64,000 bases of DNA from Candidatus Riflebacteria bacterium HGW-Riflebacteria-1 (GCA_002839445.1 PGYB01000004.1:62001-126000); one strand, 5' to 3'; numbered from the stretch's first letter, positions 50,406 to 59,955 are shown. Made by a program: numbers and translations. The notes: generated by a model not told the origin, from the letters alone.

Positions 50406-52385
50406 ATGAGATCGATACTCTTAAAGGACTACCTCGAACAGAGAATGTACTTCATGATCATTCTGGCGGTAGCCGTTGTATCTCTGCTTGTAGCCGCCTG
50501 GTTCAAACAACTCGATTCCGGCGTCGCCATGTTCCTGCTTTTCGCACTGCAGGGGCCGCTCTTCATTTACCTCGCGGCACATCACCAGATCAGTTCCGAG
50601 GTGAGCAACCGCACATTCCCGTTTCTGCTTTCGCTGCCGATCAGCCGCGGCCGGCTCTGGCTGGCAAAGCTTCTGTTCGTGCTCATTTACGCGGCGCTGC
50701 TCTATGCCATTTATGTGCTTCTGGCACTGATCTGCGGCGCCACCCCGGCTGATTTTTACAAGCTGTTCAGATTCAGCCCGGCACTGGGCTTCGGTCTGCC
50801 ACTGGTGATCATTGCTTATGGCTATTTCACCAGCATGCTGCCGCGCGGCTTCGCTACCATATCGGCGCTGATAATCGGGCCGGCAGCTTTCTACGTCTGC
50901 GTTCATCCGATGACTTTGACCACGCTCAACTACAGTCTCGGCGCCTCTCTTCTGATCGTTATGTTCCTCGCACTTTCAGCCGCCGTCTTTATGTCCGACC
51001 GGACCATGAGTTCGCCCTGGCGCGGTGTTAAGGGGCTGATATTTCTGGTTATCGGAAGCGGGCTGCTGCTGACCTGCTGGTTGGCGATAGATGCTGCTGC
51101 CGAAGCTTCCTGGAGCTATGACAAAGAAGCATCTTCGGGCAAATGGCTGCCAATGAACGGCGGCAAGAAGATTGTCTGGGCTCTTCAGGCTGAACAGCAC
51201 TGGTGGGATGTCGCCGACCCGGGCAGATCCTATCGTGGCCGCCTGTTTCTGCAGAATCTCGAAACTGCCGCGATCAAACAGGTCGGTAGTCGCTTCAGCA
51301 ATATGGTTTATTCCTCCAGGCATGAGAGCGGATTCTGTAATAACAGCTTTGCAATAGTGCGTGCCAGTAGAATGGTTGGCGGCCTGCTGCGCGGCTACAA
51401 CCATGCTGTCGTCGACAGCGAAGGAAAGCTGGTCAAAACCCTGCCGTCACCGTCGAATGAATCAACTGAATACGTTCGTCTTATCGATGATAATCGCTTT
51501 ATCTACGCGGAAACAATTAAAAATGGCAACTCTGTTATCACCGAATTTTCGCTTTACGAGAAGGGCAGGGGCGAAAAGGTTGTTTTCAGCGCCCAGAAAG
51601 ACTTCATTTTTCAAGATTATGTCATTATGCCCGCAGAAAAGCCGGAAGGCCCGGTAAAGGTTTTTATCAACGGCGTATCCGAAAGCGAGCCCGAAAAGCA
51701 GATTCTGGTCGCGGCAGCCGATGGAAAAAGGCTTATGCTGACGATTGCGCACCGGGCCGCTGCCGTGGCGGCGTCGCATGACTTTGTTGTTTTTGATGAA
51801 TGGCAATGGAACAATGAAACAAAGCATCGACAGCCCTCTCTGGTGCTGGCATATCTCGATGGTCGCATTGAGCGCCTCGACTGGATAACCGGCGACTTCG
51901 AAGTGGTTGGGGTCACCGCTAACGGAAACATTCTCGCCCTTAAGCTGGCCGTCGGCGTGAAAGAGCAATATTTGCGGTCAAAAGAAAGCCTTGTCGAGTT
52001 CGATATTGCCACAAAACAGGTTAAAGATCTGCTTGGATTCCCGCATATCGGATCGGCTGAGATAGTGATGACTCCAGACCGCGATCGTGCGCTTCTTTAC
52101 TATAACAGCCATGATGCAAAGCCGGTAATACGCAAATTCATGGCGGTTGACCTGAAGACCGGCAAAAGCGAAGAATTCTCTTCGCTAAACAGCTACCGCG
52201 GCGAAAGCGGGGCAGTCGAGGGCCAGTATCTTGAGCGCGGGCCTTTCAGTATTGGTGGTAACCGTTTCCTGGTCGAAGCTGGTTATGTCATCTACAATCT
52301 CGATGTTTCAACACTGAAGGCAGATGAGGTGGGCGACATCTTTACCATGTTCGACCATGTGGTGAAGGGTGGTGGCAAATTATGA
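50406..52385 (+). CDS. ABC-2-type permease with large C-terminal extracytoplasmic domain
   Basis: A 659-residue membrane protein. About six membrane helices occupy residues 14-235, with the ABC-2 features LEQRMYFMIILAVAVVSLLV and ISSEVSNRTFPFLLSLPISR. The remaining 420 residues after the last helix are soluble and strand-rich, with repeats such as LYEKGRGEKVVFSAQ, VLAYLDGRIERLDW and MAVDLKTGKSEEF that look like a beta-propeller. This extension is unusual for ABC-2 permeases. The ATG after AAGGAGCG is chosen. It overlaps the GntR gene by 4 bases. The substrate is unknown. Confidence 0.82.
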   Translation: MRSILLKDYLEQRMYFMIILAVAVVSLLVAAWFKQLDSGVAMFLLFALQGPLFIYLAAHHQISSEVSNRTFPFLLSLPISRGRLWLAKLLFVLIYAALLYAIYVLLALICGATPADFYKLFRFSPALGFGLPLVIIAYGYFTSMLPRGFATISALIIGPAAFYVCVHPMTLTTLNYSLGASLLIVMFLALSAAVFMSDRTMSSPWRGVKGLIFLVIGSGLLLTCWLAIDAAAEASWSYDKEASSGKWLPMNGGKKIVWALQAEQHWWDVADPGRSYRGRLFLQNLETAAIKQVGSRFSNMVYSSRHESGFCNNSFAIVRASRMVGGLLRGYNHAVVDSEGKLVKTLPSPSNESTEYVRLIDDNRFIYAETIKNGNSVITEFSLYEKGRGEKVVFSAQKDFIFQDYVIMPAEKPEGPVKVFINGVSESEPEKQILVAAADGKRLMLTIAHRAAAVAASHDFVVFDEWQWNNETKHRQPSLVLAYLDGRIERLDWITGDFEVVGVTANGNILALKLAVGVKEQYLRSKESLVEFDIATKQVKDLLGFPHIGSAEIVMTPDRDRALLYYNSHDAKPVIRKFMAVDLKTGKSEEFSSLNSYRGESGAVEGQYLERGPFSIGGNRFLVEAGYVIYNLDVSTLKADEVGDIFTMFDHVVKGGGKL

Positions 52386-52762
52386 TAAGAATCAACGAAA
52401 GCTCACCGGTTCCCATTTACCAGCAGATAATCGAAGGCATGCAGCGCGAAATACTCGCGGGCGTGTTCGCGGCGGATGACCGCCTTCCCTCAATCAGAGA
52501 CCTCGCGGTTGCGCTCAAGGTGAACCCTAACACCATTTCCAGAGCCTATCAGGAGCTTGCCAATACCGGCACGATCTATTTCAAACGCGGTCAGGGAGCC
52601 TTCGTAACGCAAAAATCCACTGATGACCTGCTCGAACAGGCTCGGGGCCAGATGGAAAAGCATATCATCGAGATTGTCGCCATTGCCCGCAGCATGAACC
52701 TCGACCGTCAGGCCGTTCGCAAGATTTTCGACGCGGTGCTCGAACAACAGGAGGCAAAGTAA
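52382..52762 (+). CDS. GntR-family repressor, YtrA type
   Basis: A 126-residue regulator with the N-terminal winged helix-turn-helix (VPIYQQIIEGMQREI, LPSIRDLAVALKVNPNTISR, AYQELANTGTIYFKRGQGAF) and only a short helical C-terminus for dimerisation, the YtrA layout. It sits between permease and ATPase of an ABC exporter and probably represses this operon at the palindrome over the promoter. Confidence 0.93.
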   Translation: MIRINESSPVPIYQQIIEGMQREILAGVFAADDRLPSIRDLAVALKVNPNTISRAYQELANTGTIYFKRGQGAFVTQKSTDDLLEQARGQMEKHIIEIVAIARSMNLDRQAVRKIFDAVLEQQEAK

Positions 52763-52763
52763 T

Positions 52764-53651
52764 ATGGAAGCGATCAATATCAATCAGCTCAGCATGTCAT
52801 ATAATGGCCATCAGGTGCTCAATTCGGTTAACGCCAAAATTGAGCAGGGAAAAGTTGTCGCGCTGCTTGGGCGCAACGGCGCTGGCAAGACGACGTTGCT
52901 TAATATCATCAATGGCGAACTCAGACCGGTTCTCGGTAATACCGAAACTCTCGGCATCGACCCCGAGAAGAACGCTGCTCTGCTGCGGCAAAGCTGCGTG
53001 CTGGTAAGCGAAGAGTGCCACCTCTACCCCTGGATGACGCCGCGAACTCTCGCTCGCGTGTTCGCGCCGATGTACCCGACCTGGAACCAGGCGCTGTATG
53101 AGACCACGCTTGAGCAGTTCGCTATTGCTTACGACCAGAAAATCGCGACCTTCAGCAAAGGCAGCAAGCGCAAGCTGCAGCTGGCGTTCGCGCTGGCTGC
53201 CGAGCCGCGCGTTCTGCTGCTTGACGAACCGGTCGGTGGTGTTGACGTAGTAGCGCGCGAAGAAATTCTGAACAGCCTCATCGATTCGCTGGTGCAAAAG
53301 GGCGTCACTGTCGTGCTCTCATCGCATGAACTCAACGATATCGCCGGCATCTGCGACCATGTTCTGATTCTCTCAGAAGGGCGCTTCGTCATCAACTGCA
53401 GCAAAGATGAGCTCGTGGCCAAGGTGCGCCGCATCAACGTTCTGCTCGAAAACCCGGTCGAGGCTCTGCCGACGCACCCCTCAATTCTGACCGCCACCGC
53501 CAATGGTGCCGAACTCGAACTGGTCGTCAACGACTATTCTGACGAAGAACTCGCGAAAATTCTCGCCAACTTCAAGGTTAAATCAAGCACCAGCTCAGGC
53601 CTGACGCTCGAAGAACTGTTCAAGGCCATCACCCGCAACGAAAAGAACTGA
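52764..53651 (+). CDS. ABC transporter ATP-binding protein
   Basis: A 295-residue ATPase for the permease two genes upstream. Walker A is GRNGAGKTT (about 37-45) and Walker B VLLLDEPVGGVD. The signature is FSKGSKRK instead of LSGGQ, a variant common in the YtrB-like subfamily. The H-loop is VVLSSHELND. The final 80 residues form an extra small domain. It starts one base after the GntR stop. Confidence 0.94.
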   Translation: MEAININQLSMSYNGHQVLNSVNAKIEQGKVVALLGRNGAGKTTLLNIINGELRPVLGNTETLGIDPEKNAALLRQSCVLVSEECHLYPWMTPRTLARVFAPMYPTWNQALYETTLEQFAIAYDQKIATFSKGSKRKLQLAFALAAEPRVLLLDEPVGGVDVVAREEILNSLIDSLVQKGVTVVLSSHELNDIAGICDHVLILSEGRFVINCSKDELVAKVRRINVLLENPVEALPTHPSILTATANGAELELVVNDYSDEELAKILANFKVKSSTSSGLTLEELFKAITRNEKN

Positions 53652-53658
53652 ACGCTCA

Positions 53659-53697
53659 GCCGGCCATGCCGGGCTTATACAGCCTGGTATGGCCGGC
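53659..53697 (+). terminator. Long hairpin after the ABC operon
   Basis: A 17-bp stem with two wobbles (GCCGGCCATGCCGGGCT and AGCCTGGTATGGCCGGC) around TATAC. No T tract follows, so it may act as a Rho-dependent or processing signal rather than a classic terminator. Confidence 0.5.
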
Positions 53698-53806
53698 CAT
53701 GCCATGGCTGGTCAACTGTTTATCTGCATCTGAAGCCGAAACAACCAGACTTGAAATCTGTGCTCTGATGACATCTGCTGACGATTCTCAGGTAACTGCG
53801 CTGCTG

Positions 53807-55804
53807 TCAGCCGCGCTTTTCGGATGAGAAATCCGGCAACAAAAGGGTGACAGTTGTTCCCTTGCCCTGGGCACTTGCCACTTCAAGTGTGCCGCCCATC
53901 TTTTTTATAATTCGGTTCGAGATGGCCAGTCCCAGGCCAAGACCGCCGAAGCGGCGAGTCAGCCCGACACTGGCCTGGTAGAAAGGTTCAAATATTTTTT
54001 TCTTCTCATGTTTTGAAATGCCGATGCCGGTATCGCTGATCTGCAATTTTATTTTTCCTGTAAGATTTTGAACTTGCACTGCCACTTTGCCTTTCTGGGT
54101 AAACTTAAAAGCGTTTCCGAGCAGACATGTCAGGACCTGAGCGAAGATACGCGGATCAGTATGCCCCCAGACCGGCCCTTCCAGGCCACGCAGCTCAAAT
54201 GCCAGACCCTTTTGAGCTGCCAGAGAATCGCCATAGGCGCGGACAAAGTTAAGCTCCTCGGTGAAGTTAACCCGACGCAGGTGGAAGGAAAATTGCCCCG
54301 CGTCAATGCTGGCAAAATAGAGTATGCCATCAACAAGATTCTGGAGATGAGATGTGCTGCCTACGATTTTGCTGCCAAAATCAGTGACAGTGCCAGGTGC
54401 GAGCGACGAACCCATTTTCGCAAGCAGTTCGCCGTAACCGAGAAGTGTCACCATGGGGGTTTTGAGTTCATGGCTGACCATAATAAGAAACTGCGTCTTG
54501 GAAAGGTTGGCAGTTTCAGCGGCTTCCTTGGCTATGATCAGGCTCTTTTCGCTTTCTTCAAGCATCTTACGATTGCGAACTTCATCCGTGATGTCCCGCA
54601 TGGTAAAAAGAAACTCATTAGTAGCACGGTTCGTCTGCGAACGTAGTGATGCAAGCCGGCATGAAAGCAGTGTTCTGCCGCCATCGTTTTTTTGATAAGA
54701 CAAATTTATGCTCTGCCCGGGGACAGCGGCTTTCAGCATTGTTTCCCAGTTTACTTCGAGATCAGGCAAGTCCCTTTCTTCATCAGTCGTCTGGCGGAAT
54801 CCAATGTTTGAAAAGGGCATGCCAATAATCTGCTCCTGATCTATGGCGATAATACCCGCAGCGGCATTGTTTGCCGTGGTGATAATACCCTTAGAGTCAA
54901 TCAGCAGCAATCCTTCTGCCAGCGATTCGGTAGCGGCTCGACAGCGTTCTTCGCTTTCGATCAAGGCTTCGTCGCGACGACGTAATTCGCCGATTGGATG
55001 AGTTATCAGCACATACCCATGCACGACGCCATTATTGTCAGAACATGGGCACATAATGCCCTGTAGAAATAAATCCACAAGCGGTGCTCCTGGAACTTTG
55101 AGCCCCGGGTTTACCCATTTTCCTGGCATTTCAACGGTTTCGCCGCGCTTAACTCTCTCCAGAAAAAACTGAAACCCGGGAATGAAGTTTCCCAGATCCT
55201 TGAAATGGTTAAATCCTGGTGGTGGGTAGCTCAGAAAGGTTCTTCGGAAGGCTGCGTTTCCCCATGAAAATTGACCATCATGCGCGATCAGTGCAATTGG
55301 CAGTGGCATGGCGCGAGCGATGTGACTCCAGGCGTCAGGCACCCATTCGGGGATCGGGCCAGAACCCTGTCTTTCGGGATATTGAAATTCATTGGAAGAT
55401 GGTTGTGGTTTTTCATCGGGAAGAGGTTCCTGACATGGCCCGCCAACCAGCAGCCAAACCTTTTTGCGATTGTGGCGGCAAGGTGACCAGTTAATGGTTA
55501 CAGGCAGTTTTCCGCCAGTTATCGCCAGAAGGTAAAATGTTCTTTTGCCACTATTAAGGGTTCCCCGGCGAAACAAATTTTCGGCATCCTTCTCATCTCC
55601 AGCCGGTTCAAGGAATTCCCGCCACTGGTGCCCGATTACAGAAGGCGCCTTTGACCCCAGGCACGTAAGTATTGCGCGACTGGCGGCAACGATCAAACCG
55701 TTGCTGTCAACTGCCAATACAAAATCCATAGTATTGGCAAGAAGCTGGTCGAGCAGTCCACCTTTAAATACGCTGGCAGAAATTGTCTGCGGAAAATCAG
55801 ACAT
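53807..55804 (-). CDS. Multi-PAS sensor histidine kinase
   Basis: A 665-residue cytoplasmic histidine kinase. PAS domains lie at about 18-130, 160-275 and 290-415 (FVLAVDSNGLIVAASRAILT, PIALIAHDGQFSWGNAAFRR, GLLLIDSKGIITTANNAAAG). The phosphorylated His445 is in IMVSHELKTPM. The ATPase domain shows LLGNAFKFTQKGK, ISDTGIGISKHEKKKIF and RRFGGLGLGLAISNRI. There is no membrane helix and no receiver domain, so an orphan soluble kinase that reports an internal signal such as redox state is likely. No response regulator gene is adjacent. Confidence 0.92.
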   Translation of the reverse strand: MSDFPQTISASVFKGGLLDQLLANTMDFVLAVDSNGLIVAASRAILTCLGSKAPSVIGHQWREFLEPAGDEKDAENLFRRGTLNSGKRTFYLLAITGGKLPVTINWSPCRHNRKKVWLLVGGPCQEPLPDEKPQPSSNEFQYPERQGSGPIPEWVPDAWSHIARAMPLPIALIAHDGQFSWGNAAFRRTFLSYPPPGFNHFKDLGNFIPGFQFFLERVKRGETVEMPGKWVNPGLKVPGAPLVDLFLQGIMCPCSDNNGVVHGYVLITHPIGELRRRDEALIESEERCRAATESLAEGLLLIDSKGIITTANNAAAGIIAIDQEQIIGMPFSNIGFRQTTDEERDLPDLEVNWETMLKAAVPGQSINLSYQKNDGGRTLLSCRLASLRSQTNRATNEFLFTMRDITDEVRNRKMLEESEKSLIIAKEAAETANLSKTQFLIMVSHELKTPMVTLLGYGELLAKMGSSLAPGTVTDFGSKIVGSTSHLQNLVDGILYFASIDAGQFSFHLRRVNFTEELNFVRAYGDSLAAQKGLAFELRGLEGPVWGHTDPRIFAQVLTCLLGNAFKFTQKGKVAVQVQNLTGKIKLQISDTGIGISKHEKKKIFEPFYQASVGLTRRFGGLGLGLAISNRIIKKMGGTLEVASAQGKGTTVTLLLPDFSSEKRG

Positions 55805-56239
55805 AAGAAATTCCTCCTCACTTTTGTAAGTTATCTATCCTCTGGGTCCTCACGGTTGCGAATCTTTAAAAAGTCTCTCGCGGTATTTTATATATAATTC
55901 GCTGTCAGAAAAATTCAGAACCAGCAGCCTGGTTGAACAAATCATATCGCTAACAGTCTGCTTAGTCAATTCATCAGTGCAATGTGCAGCAATTTTTGGT
56001 GAGAAACCAAACCTGTTTCATATGGTAGTTGTTTTGTTACCGGGCAACGGTATGATGAATCCTTTCTGCGCTTAGCAACGCGAAGTCGCAGAATCCATGT
56101 TTTTACTGCCATTCTGGATCCTGCGACTGCGCGCAGGATGACGGCTTGATTAGCTGATTAAGAAGTGCAGGATGCGCTGGTGCCAGGGCGCTCTGGTGCG
56201 ATTGCCGCACTGCTGAGCACGAAGATAAGCAATGTGGAT

Positions 56240-56258
56240 TTTTGACCGAGAATTGCTG
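56240..56258 (+). repeat. Short dispersed repeat, copy 1
   Basis: TTTTGACCGAGAATTGCTG is identical to 57488-57506. Both copies are noncoding and lie on either side of the secreted protein gene, in direct orientation. Confidence 0.6.
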
Positions 56259-56293
56259 TGCCCTGCGCTTATAGATTTTCTGAAGTATAACCG

Positions 56294-56335
56294 AAAAAGA
56301 GCCGGGCGTCCGCATTTGCGATCGCCCGGCTCTTT
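56294..56335 (-). terminator. Rho-independent terminator
   Basis: On the minus strand AAAGAGCCGGGCG pairs with CGCCCGGCTCTTT (13 bp) and is followed by further T, 24 bases after the stop of the secreted protein gene. Confidence 0.92.
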
Positions 56336-56358
56336 GTGAGCGGATTCAATTTTCTGAA

Positions 56359-57210
56359 TTACTTGTGCAGGTTTTCGAACTGGTTGATTGAGCGGAGTGA
56401 GCGTGCAAGCGGATTGTCAGCAGGAAGAGTCGCGAGAATCTCGCTGCGGGTATCGCTGCTGGTTGCTGCGAAAACGCTGAGCAGGTAGGCTGCGCTTGAT
56501 TCGAGGCGGTTCTGCAGAATTATAATTTCTTCCTGATTACGGGTTTGCGTTGCTCTGGTCATATTTTCGACGTAGTCTCTGGCCATCGCGACAAGCTCAG
56601 CAGCAGGAGCCGGTTCGGTAACCGGGTCGCGTCGTGCCGTGATTTCGAAGCGGTTCGAAAACATGCTTTGCATGTCGCGGCGCTTCACGACGATTTCGAA
56701 GTTCCAGTTGTTGCCGCTGCGTGTCAGATAAACGCGGGGAGCAAAGGCATACATGTGGTTTATGGTGATATCGAGGTCGCGCACTGTCAGCTTGTCAAAG
56801 CCCTCAACCGGAAGATAGCCACGCAGGCCAAATTCATCGCCCCAGTACATGCTCTGCGAGGTGTAAGAAACATTGCTGTTGGCAATTGGCCGGTTTGCAT
56901 CGTCGAGTATGTTGACCCAGACCGTCGGATCGTCGAGGCGAACCTGCGCATAATAGCTGGTCACATTGTCGCGCAGATAGACATATTCGTAACCTGAGCG
57001 GTAACCATCGGCTTCGACATCTATGCGCGCCGAATTTCCAGATATATAAACCCGGCCTCTGGCATGGGAAACGTCTTTAAAACTGCTGTTGCGAACCTGA
57101 ACGTTGAAGGTGTATTTGCCGGAACTCAGATAAAGACCTGCTTCGGCACTGCTGCTCAACGCGATGAACATCGTTAAAAGACAAAAGGTCATGATTTTGC
57201 ATATTTTCAT
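56359..57210 (-). CDS. Secreted protein of unknown function
   Basis: A 283-residue protein with a signal peptide (cleavage after SSAEA at about residue 24). The first 180 residues are strand-rich with many aromatics (YRSGYEYVYLRDNVTSYYAQ), like an immunoglobulin-type or beta-sandwich domain. The last 80 residues are helical. CAGGAGAG lies upstream of the ATG. I recognise no family. It is a single gene with a strong terminator. Confidence 0.68.
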   Translation of the reverse strand: MKICKIMTFCLLTMFIALSSSAEAGLYLSSGKYTFNVQVRNSSFKDVSHARGRVYISGNSARIDVEADGYRSGYEYVYLRDNVTSYYAQVRLDDPTVWVNILDDANRPIANSNVSYTSQSMYWGDEFGLRGYLPVEGFDKLTVRDLDITINHMYAFAPRVYLTRSGNNWNFEIVVKRRDMQSMFSNRFEITARRDPVTEPAPAAELVAMARDYVENMTRATQTRNQEEIIILQNRLESSAAYLLSVFAATSSDTRSEILATLPADNPLARSLRSINQFENLHK

Positions 57211-57643
57211 GCTGATACTCTCCTGAAATTACTTCGATTTCCTGTATCTTACAGGCTAACATCAGAGCCGGCGGCCGAGAAGGGTACAATTTAACTGCTC
57301 TCTGTCAGCCCACCTGAGAATAACAGGTTACAAGTTTTATCTTCGGCCACACGCAGCTTCAACCTGAGTTTTAGTTTTGCGGGTACTACAGGCATCGCTT
57401 TTTTATTCGTCCTGCGCCTGACCCTGCTTCGCTAAAGCTTCGCAGGGCAATGAGCGGGCTCGCGCAGAAATATTTAATGACGGTTGATTTTGACCGAGAA
57501 TTGCTGAGTGCAGAATTTATGGTGTTGCTGGTAACCGGGCTTTGGCGTAGAATGAAAGTAACAGGGGATTTCCCCGGAATACTCGCCAGTTAACTTATGA
57601 CACTCCCTTCATTCAAAGAAATATTCAGGAGCTCGTTACACTT
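57211..57643. other. Divergent intergenic region
   Basis: About 430 bases without a believable gene. It contains a small hairpin at 57422-57447 (CCCTGC/GCAGGG) and the second copy of a 19-base repeat. Start signals for both flanking genes must lie here, but I cannot place clear boxes. Confidence 0.4.
57488..57506 (+). repeat. Short dispersed repeat, copy 2
   Basis: TTTTGACCGAGAATTGCTG, identical to 56240-56258. Confidence 0.6.
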
Positions 57644-58333
57644 ATGCATCTCAGTGAATCGGTATCACAGATCAAGCAGGCTTTTAAAGCCAATATCAAG
57701 CCCGGCGCTATTTTGTGGCTGCTGATGGTTGCTTTTTTTGTCGCCTATGCAACTAATACGGCTTTCAGCACTGGTCTTGGCAAGATTTCGGCGCTCAAAA
57801 TTTCGGTTGGCTATCCCTTCTCATTTGGCGTTTACGTGTTGTTTGCAGCGCTCATGCCCGAGATTCTGAAAATCATCTTTTTTCAAAAGGGAAAGGCGAC
57901 CGCGCAGAACCTGCGTAATCTCATCTTTGTAGGTCTCCTGTTTGGCGTCATGGGAATATTGACCGATATTTTCTACGGCTATCAGGCCCGCTGGTTTGGC
58001 GAAGAAACTGGCCTGCGAACACTGTTTCTGAAAGCTTTTGTCGATCAGGGACTGTACAGCCCGGTGGCCAATTTCCTGCTGGTGTCGATCTTTTTTGTGC
58101 GCGAAAATGGCTTCAGTTCCGCAGTCTTCAAGAGAATTCTAACAGCCCGGTTCGCTTTTGTTAAGGTCTTGCCCGTAGTAGTAGCCGGATGGTGCGTCTG
58201 GATTCCCGGGGTAATACTGGTTTATTCAATGCCAACCGCCCTGCAGCTGCCGGTGGCCTCTCTGATTCTCTGTTTCTGGGTGCTGATATTTTCTTTCGTC
58301 GCTGCTCAAAAACCTGCGCCAACTCGCGCCTGA
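57644..58333 (+). CDS. Membrane protein resembling the Mpv17/PMP22 family
   Basis: A 229-residue polytopic protein with about five helices. The second half resembles Mpv17: KAFVDQGLYSPVANFLLVSI, where the family has a K, D-Q and a P in the same places, then W-C-V-W-I-P-G about 65 residues later, followed by a proline-bearing helix and a tryptophan in the last helix. The family is mainly eukaryotic organelle channels, and bacterial members are less common. The match is by pattern only. Confidence 0.6.
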   Translation: MHLSESVSQIKQAFKANIKPGAILWLLMVAFFVAYATNTAFSTGLGKISALKISVGYPFSFGVYVLFAALMPEILKIIFFQKGKATAQNLRNLIFVGLLFGVMGILTDIFYGYQARWFGEETGLRTLFLKAFVDQGLYSPVANFLLVSIFFVRENGFSSAVFKRILTARFAFVKVLPVVVAGWCVWIPGVILVYSMPTALQLPVASLILCFWVLIFSFVAAQKPAPTRA

Positions 58334-58409
58334 TTGATTCTGATAATTGTTAGCCACAGCAGAGTATAGTAAGATATTCTCGGCATTTTTGACTCTCTCC
58401 GGGGGCAAC

Positions 58410-58874
58410 ATGACTATTCAGAAACTTGACGAAAATCAGTCGGTCCAGACAACGGATTATCTGCACTATGCCGGTAAACTATATGGGATTGTTTGTCTTT
58501 TTCTGGTTTTTTTTCTTTTTTACTATCAAGGGTTCATATTTGTTGGAGACGCTCCGGCCTATGGTAAGCCTGCTTCCAATTTTGGTGTGCCGGGTCCGGG
58601 TTTTTTTCATTTTTTTCTTTCAGGCGATTTTTTTGTTGAAACAGCAGGCCGAGGCATTGGGATTATCCTGTTTGCCCTGTCGTCAATAGCAATGTTGTTT
58701 GATCTCAGAGTGCTGCAAAAACTGTTGTTTTATCTCACATTTTTAATACTGGGTCTTTTGTTTTTTCCGATGTTCTTCAAAACTGAGCTCATCAGGCTTT
58801 TTTTGTACTATTGTTTGTTCCTGTGGCTGCCACTTATGCTCAAAGTATTGTTAAACCTGGAAAGCTCTTTATGA
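58410..58874 (+). CDS. Small integral membrane protein of unknown function
   Basis: A 154-residue protein with four strongly hydrophobic helices, rich in Phe and Leu, and a glycine/proline-rich loop (FGVPGPGFFHF). The size and topology recall the four-helix TctB small subunit of tripartite tricarboxylate transporters (note GxGxxPFFlg-like GRGIGIILF), but no TctA or TctC gene is near, so I leave it unassigned. The ATG after GGGGGC is chosen over an upstream ATG. Confidence 0.58.
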   Translation: MTIQKLDENQSVQTTDYLHYAGKLYGIVCLFLVFFLFYYQGFIFVGDAPAYGKPASNFGVPGPGFFHFFLSGDFFVETAGRGIGIILFALSSIAMLFDLRVLQKLLFYLTFLILGLLFFPMFFKTELIRLFLYYCLFLWLPLMLKVLLNLESSL

Positions 58875-58926
58875 GTTCAGGAGTGCAGTGTGATATTGTT
58901 GGTATCAGCTGATAGAGGTAAAATGA

Positions 58927-59955
58927 ATGCTTAAATCTGTGTTGCTGTTTATGATTTTGCTTGCCACTCAGCCTGTCAGTGCGCAAAATCCATTGTCAGG
59001 CGACCGCGAAGAAGTGCAAAGCAGGTTTTCGCGGTTTCGCCAGATGAGAAATGGCGAAAACAAAGACTTTGTTCCCGGCCAATTCAAGAATTTGTCGATA
59101 CGCGAACGAATTCAAAAGCTGCGCGAGCTTCGTGCAAGAAAACAAAACTCCCAGCCGCAAGCACCGGTAGTGCATCTTGATATTGCCTACGGCAATCACG
59201 AAAGGCAAAAACTCGATATCTATGCACCAGAAAACGCTTCCGGGTTGCCGGTGCTGCTTTATATTCACGGTGGCGCCTGGAAAATCGGCAACAAAAGACT
59301 GGTTGATGACAAACCGCAATTTTTTACTTCGCAGAATTGGATATTTGTAAGCGCCAACTATCGCCTGCTGCCCGATGGCAAGCACCCGGCAAATGTACAG
59401 GACGTAGCATCGGCACTGGCATGGGTTCATGACAATATTGAGAAATATGGGGGAGGCGCCGACCGGATAATTCTATGCGGGTTTTCTGCAGGAGCGCATC
59501 TGGCCGCATTAGCCGGTCTTGACAGCACCTATCTCACCAATGTCGGCAAATCATTGTCTGCTGTTAAAGCTGTTGTGCTGCTTGATAATCCTGTATCAGA
59601 CGTTCTTGAAGAGTTAAAGGGGCAAAGCCGCGACAGGATGCTTGAAGCTTTTGGCCATGACCAGGAAACGCATATAAGTGCTTCACCTGTCTATCACGTA
59701 TCACCCACAGGAATTAAACCTCTTGTTATCATCGCCTTCAGTGGCGGGATGCCGTCGCACAGCCCAATGTCCGATAAGGATTTCAGGCTGCAGGCAACAT
59801 TATTGGCGGGCGCCCTCGAAAAAGCTGGCGCAAAAGCTCATCTTTTTCCCCATGAAAACCTCAACCACACAGAACTTAATCGCAATTTCGGCTCAGCAGA
59901 TGATCAGGCCGGCGTAACCGCACCAATAATGCTTTTATTACAAGATCTGCGCTGA
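58927..59955 (+). CDS. Secreted alpha/beta hydrolase (esterase/lipase, HSL-like)
   Basis: A 342-residue hydrolase with a signal peptide (cleavage after VSAQ at about residue 20). The oxyanion-hole HGGAW lies at 114-118 and the nucleophile Ser187 in CGFSAGAHLAAL. The catalytic His is probably His314 in NLNHTELN; an Asp near 283 may complete the triad. A basic stretch between signal and domain (about 55-75) may be a linker. It hydrolyses a carboxylic ester; the substrate is unknown. Confidence 0.87.
   Translation: MLKSVLLFMILLATQPVSAQNPLSGDREEVQSRFSRFRQMRNGENKDFVPGQFKNLSIRERIQKLRELRARKQNSQPQAPVVHLDIAYGNHERQKLDIYAPENASGLPVLLYIHGGAWKIGNKRLVDDKPQFFTSQNWIFVSANYRLLPDGKHPANVQDVASALAWVHDNIEKYGGGADRIILCGFSAGAHLAALAGLDSTYLTNVGKSLSAVKAVVLLDNPVSDVLEELKGQSRDRMLEAFGHDQETHISASPVYHVSPTGIKPLVIIAFSGGMPSHSPMSDKDFRLQATLLAGALEKAGAKAHLFPHENLNHTELNRNFGSADDQAGVTAPIMLLLQDLR

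Larger units (their letters stand above)
55805..56358. other. Intergenic stretch with dispersed-repeat remnants
   Basis: About 550 bases with no believable gene. A small palindrome (ATCCTGCG/CGCAGGAT) lies at 56118-56139 inside a GGATCCTGCG...GCAGGATGACGG-like sequence typical of dispersed repeats. The 19-base sequence at 56240-56258 recurs near 57.5 kb. The terminator of the secreted protein gene lies at the right end. Confidence 0.45.

Noticed and set aside
58410..58874. TctB subunit of a tripartite tricarboxylate transporter
   Set aside because: The four-helix size fits, but no TctA or TctC gene is adjacent and the motif match is poor.
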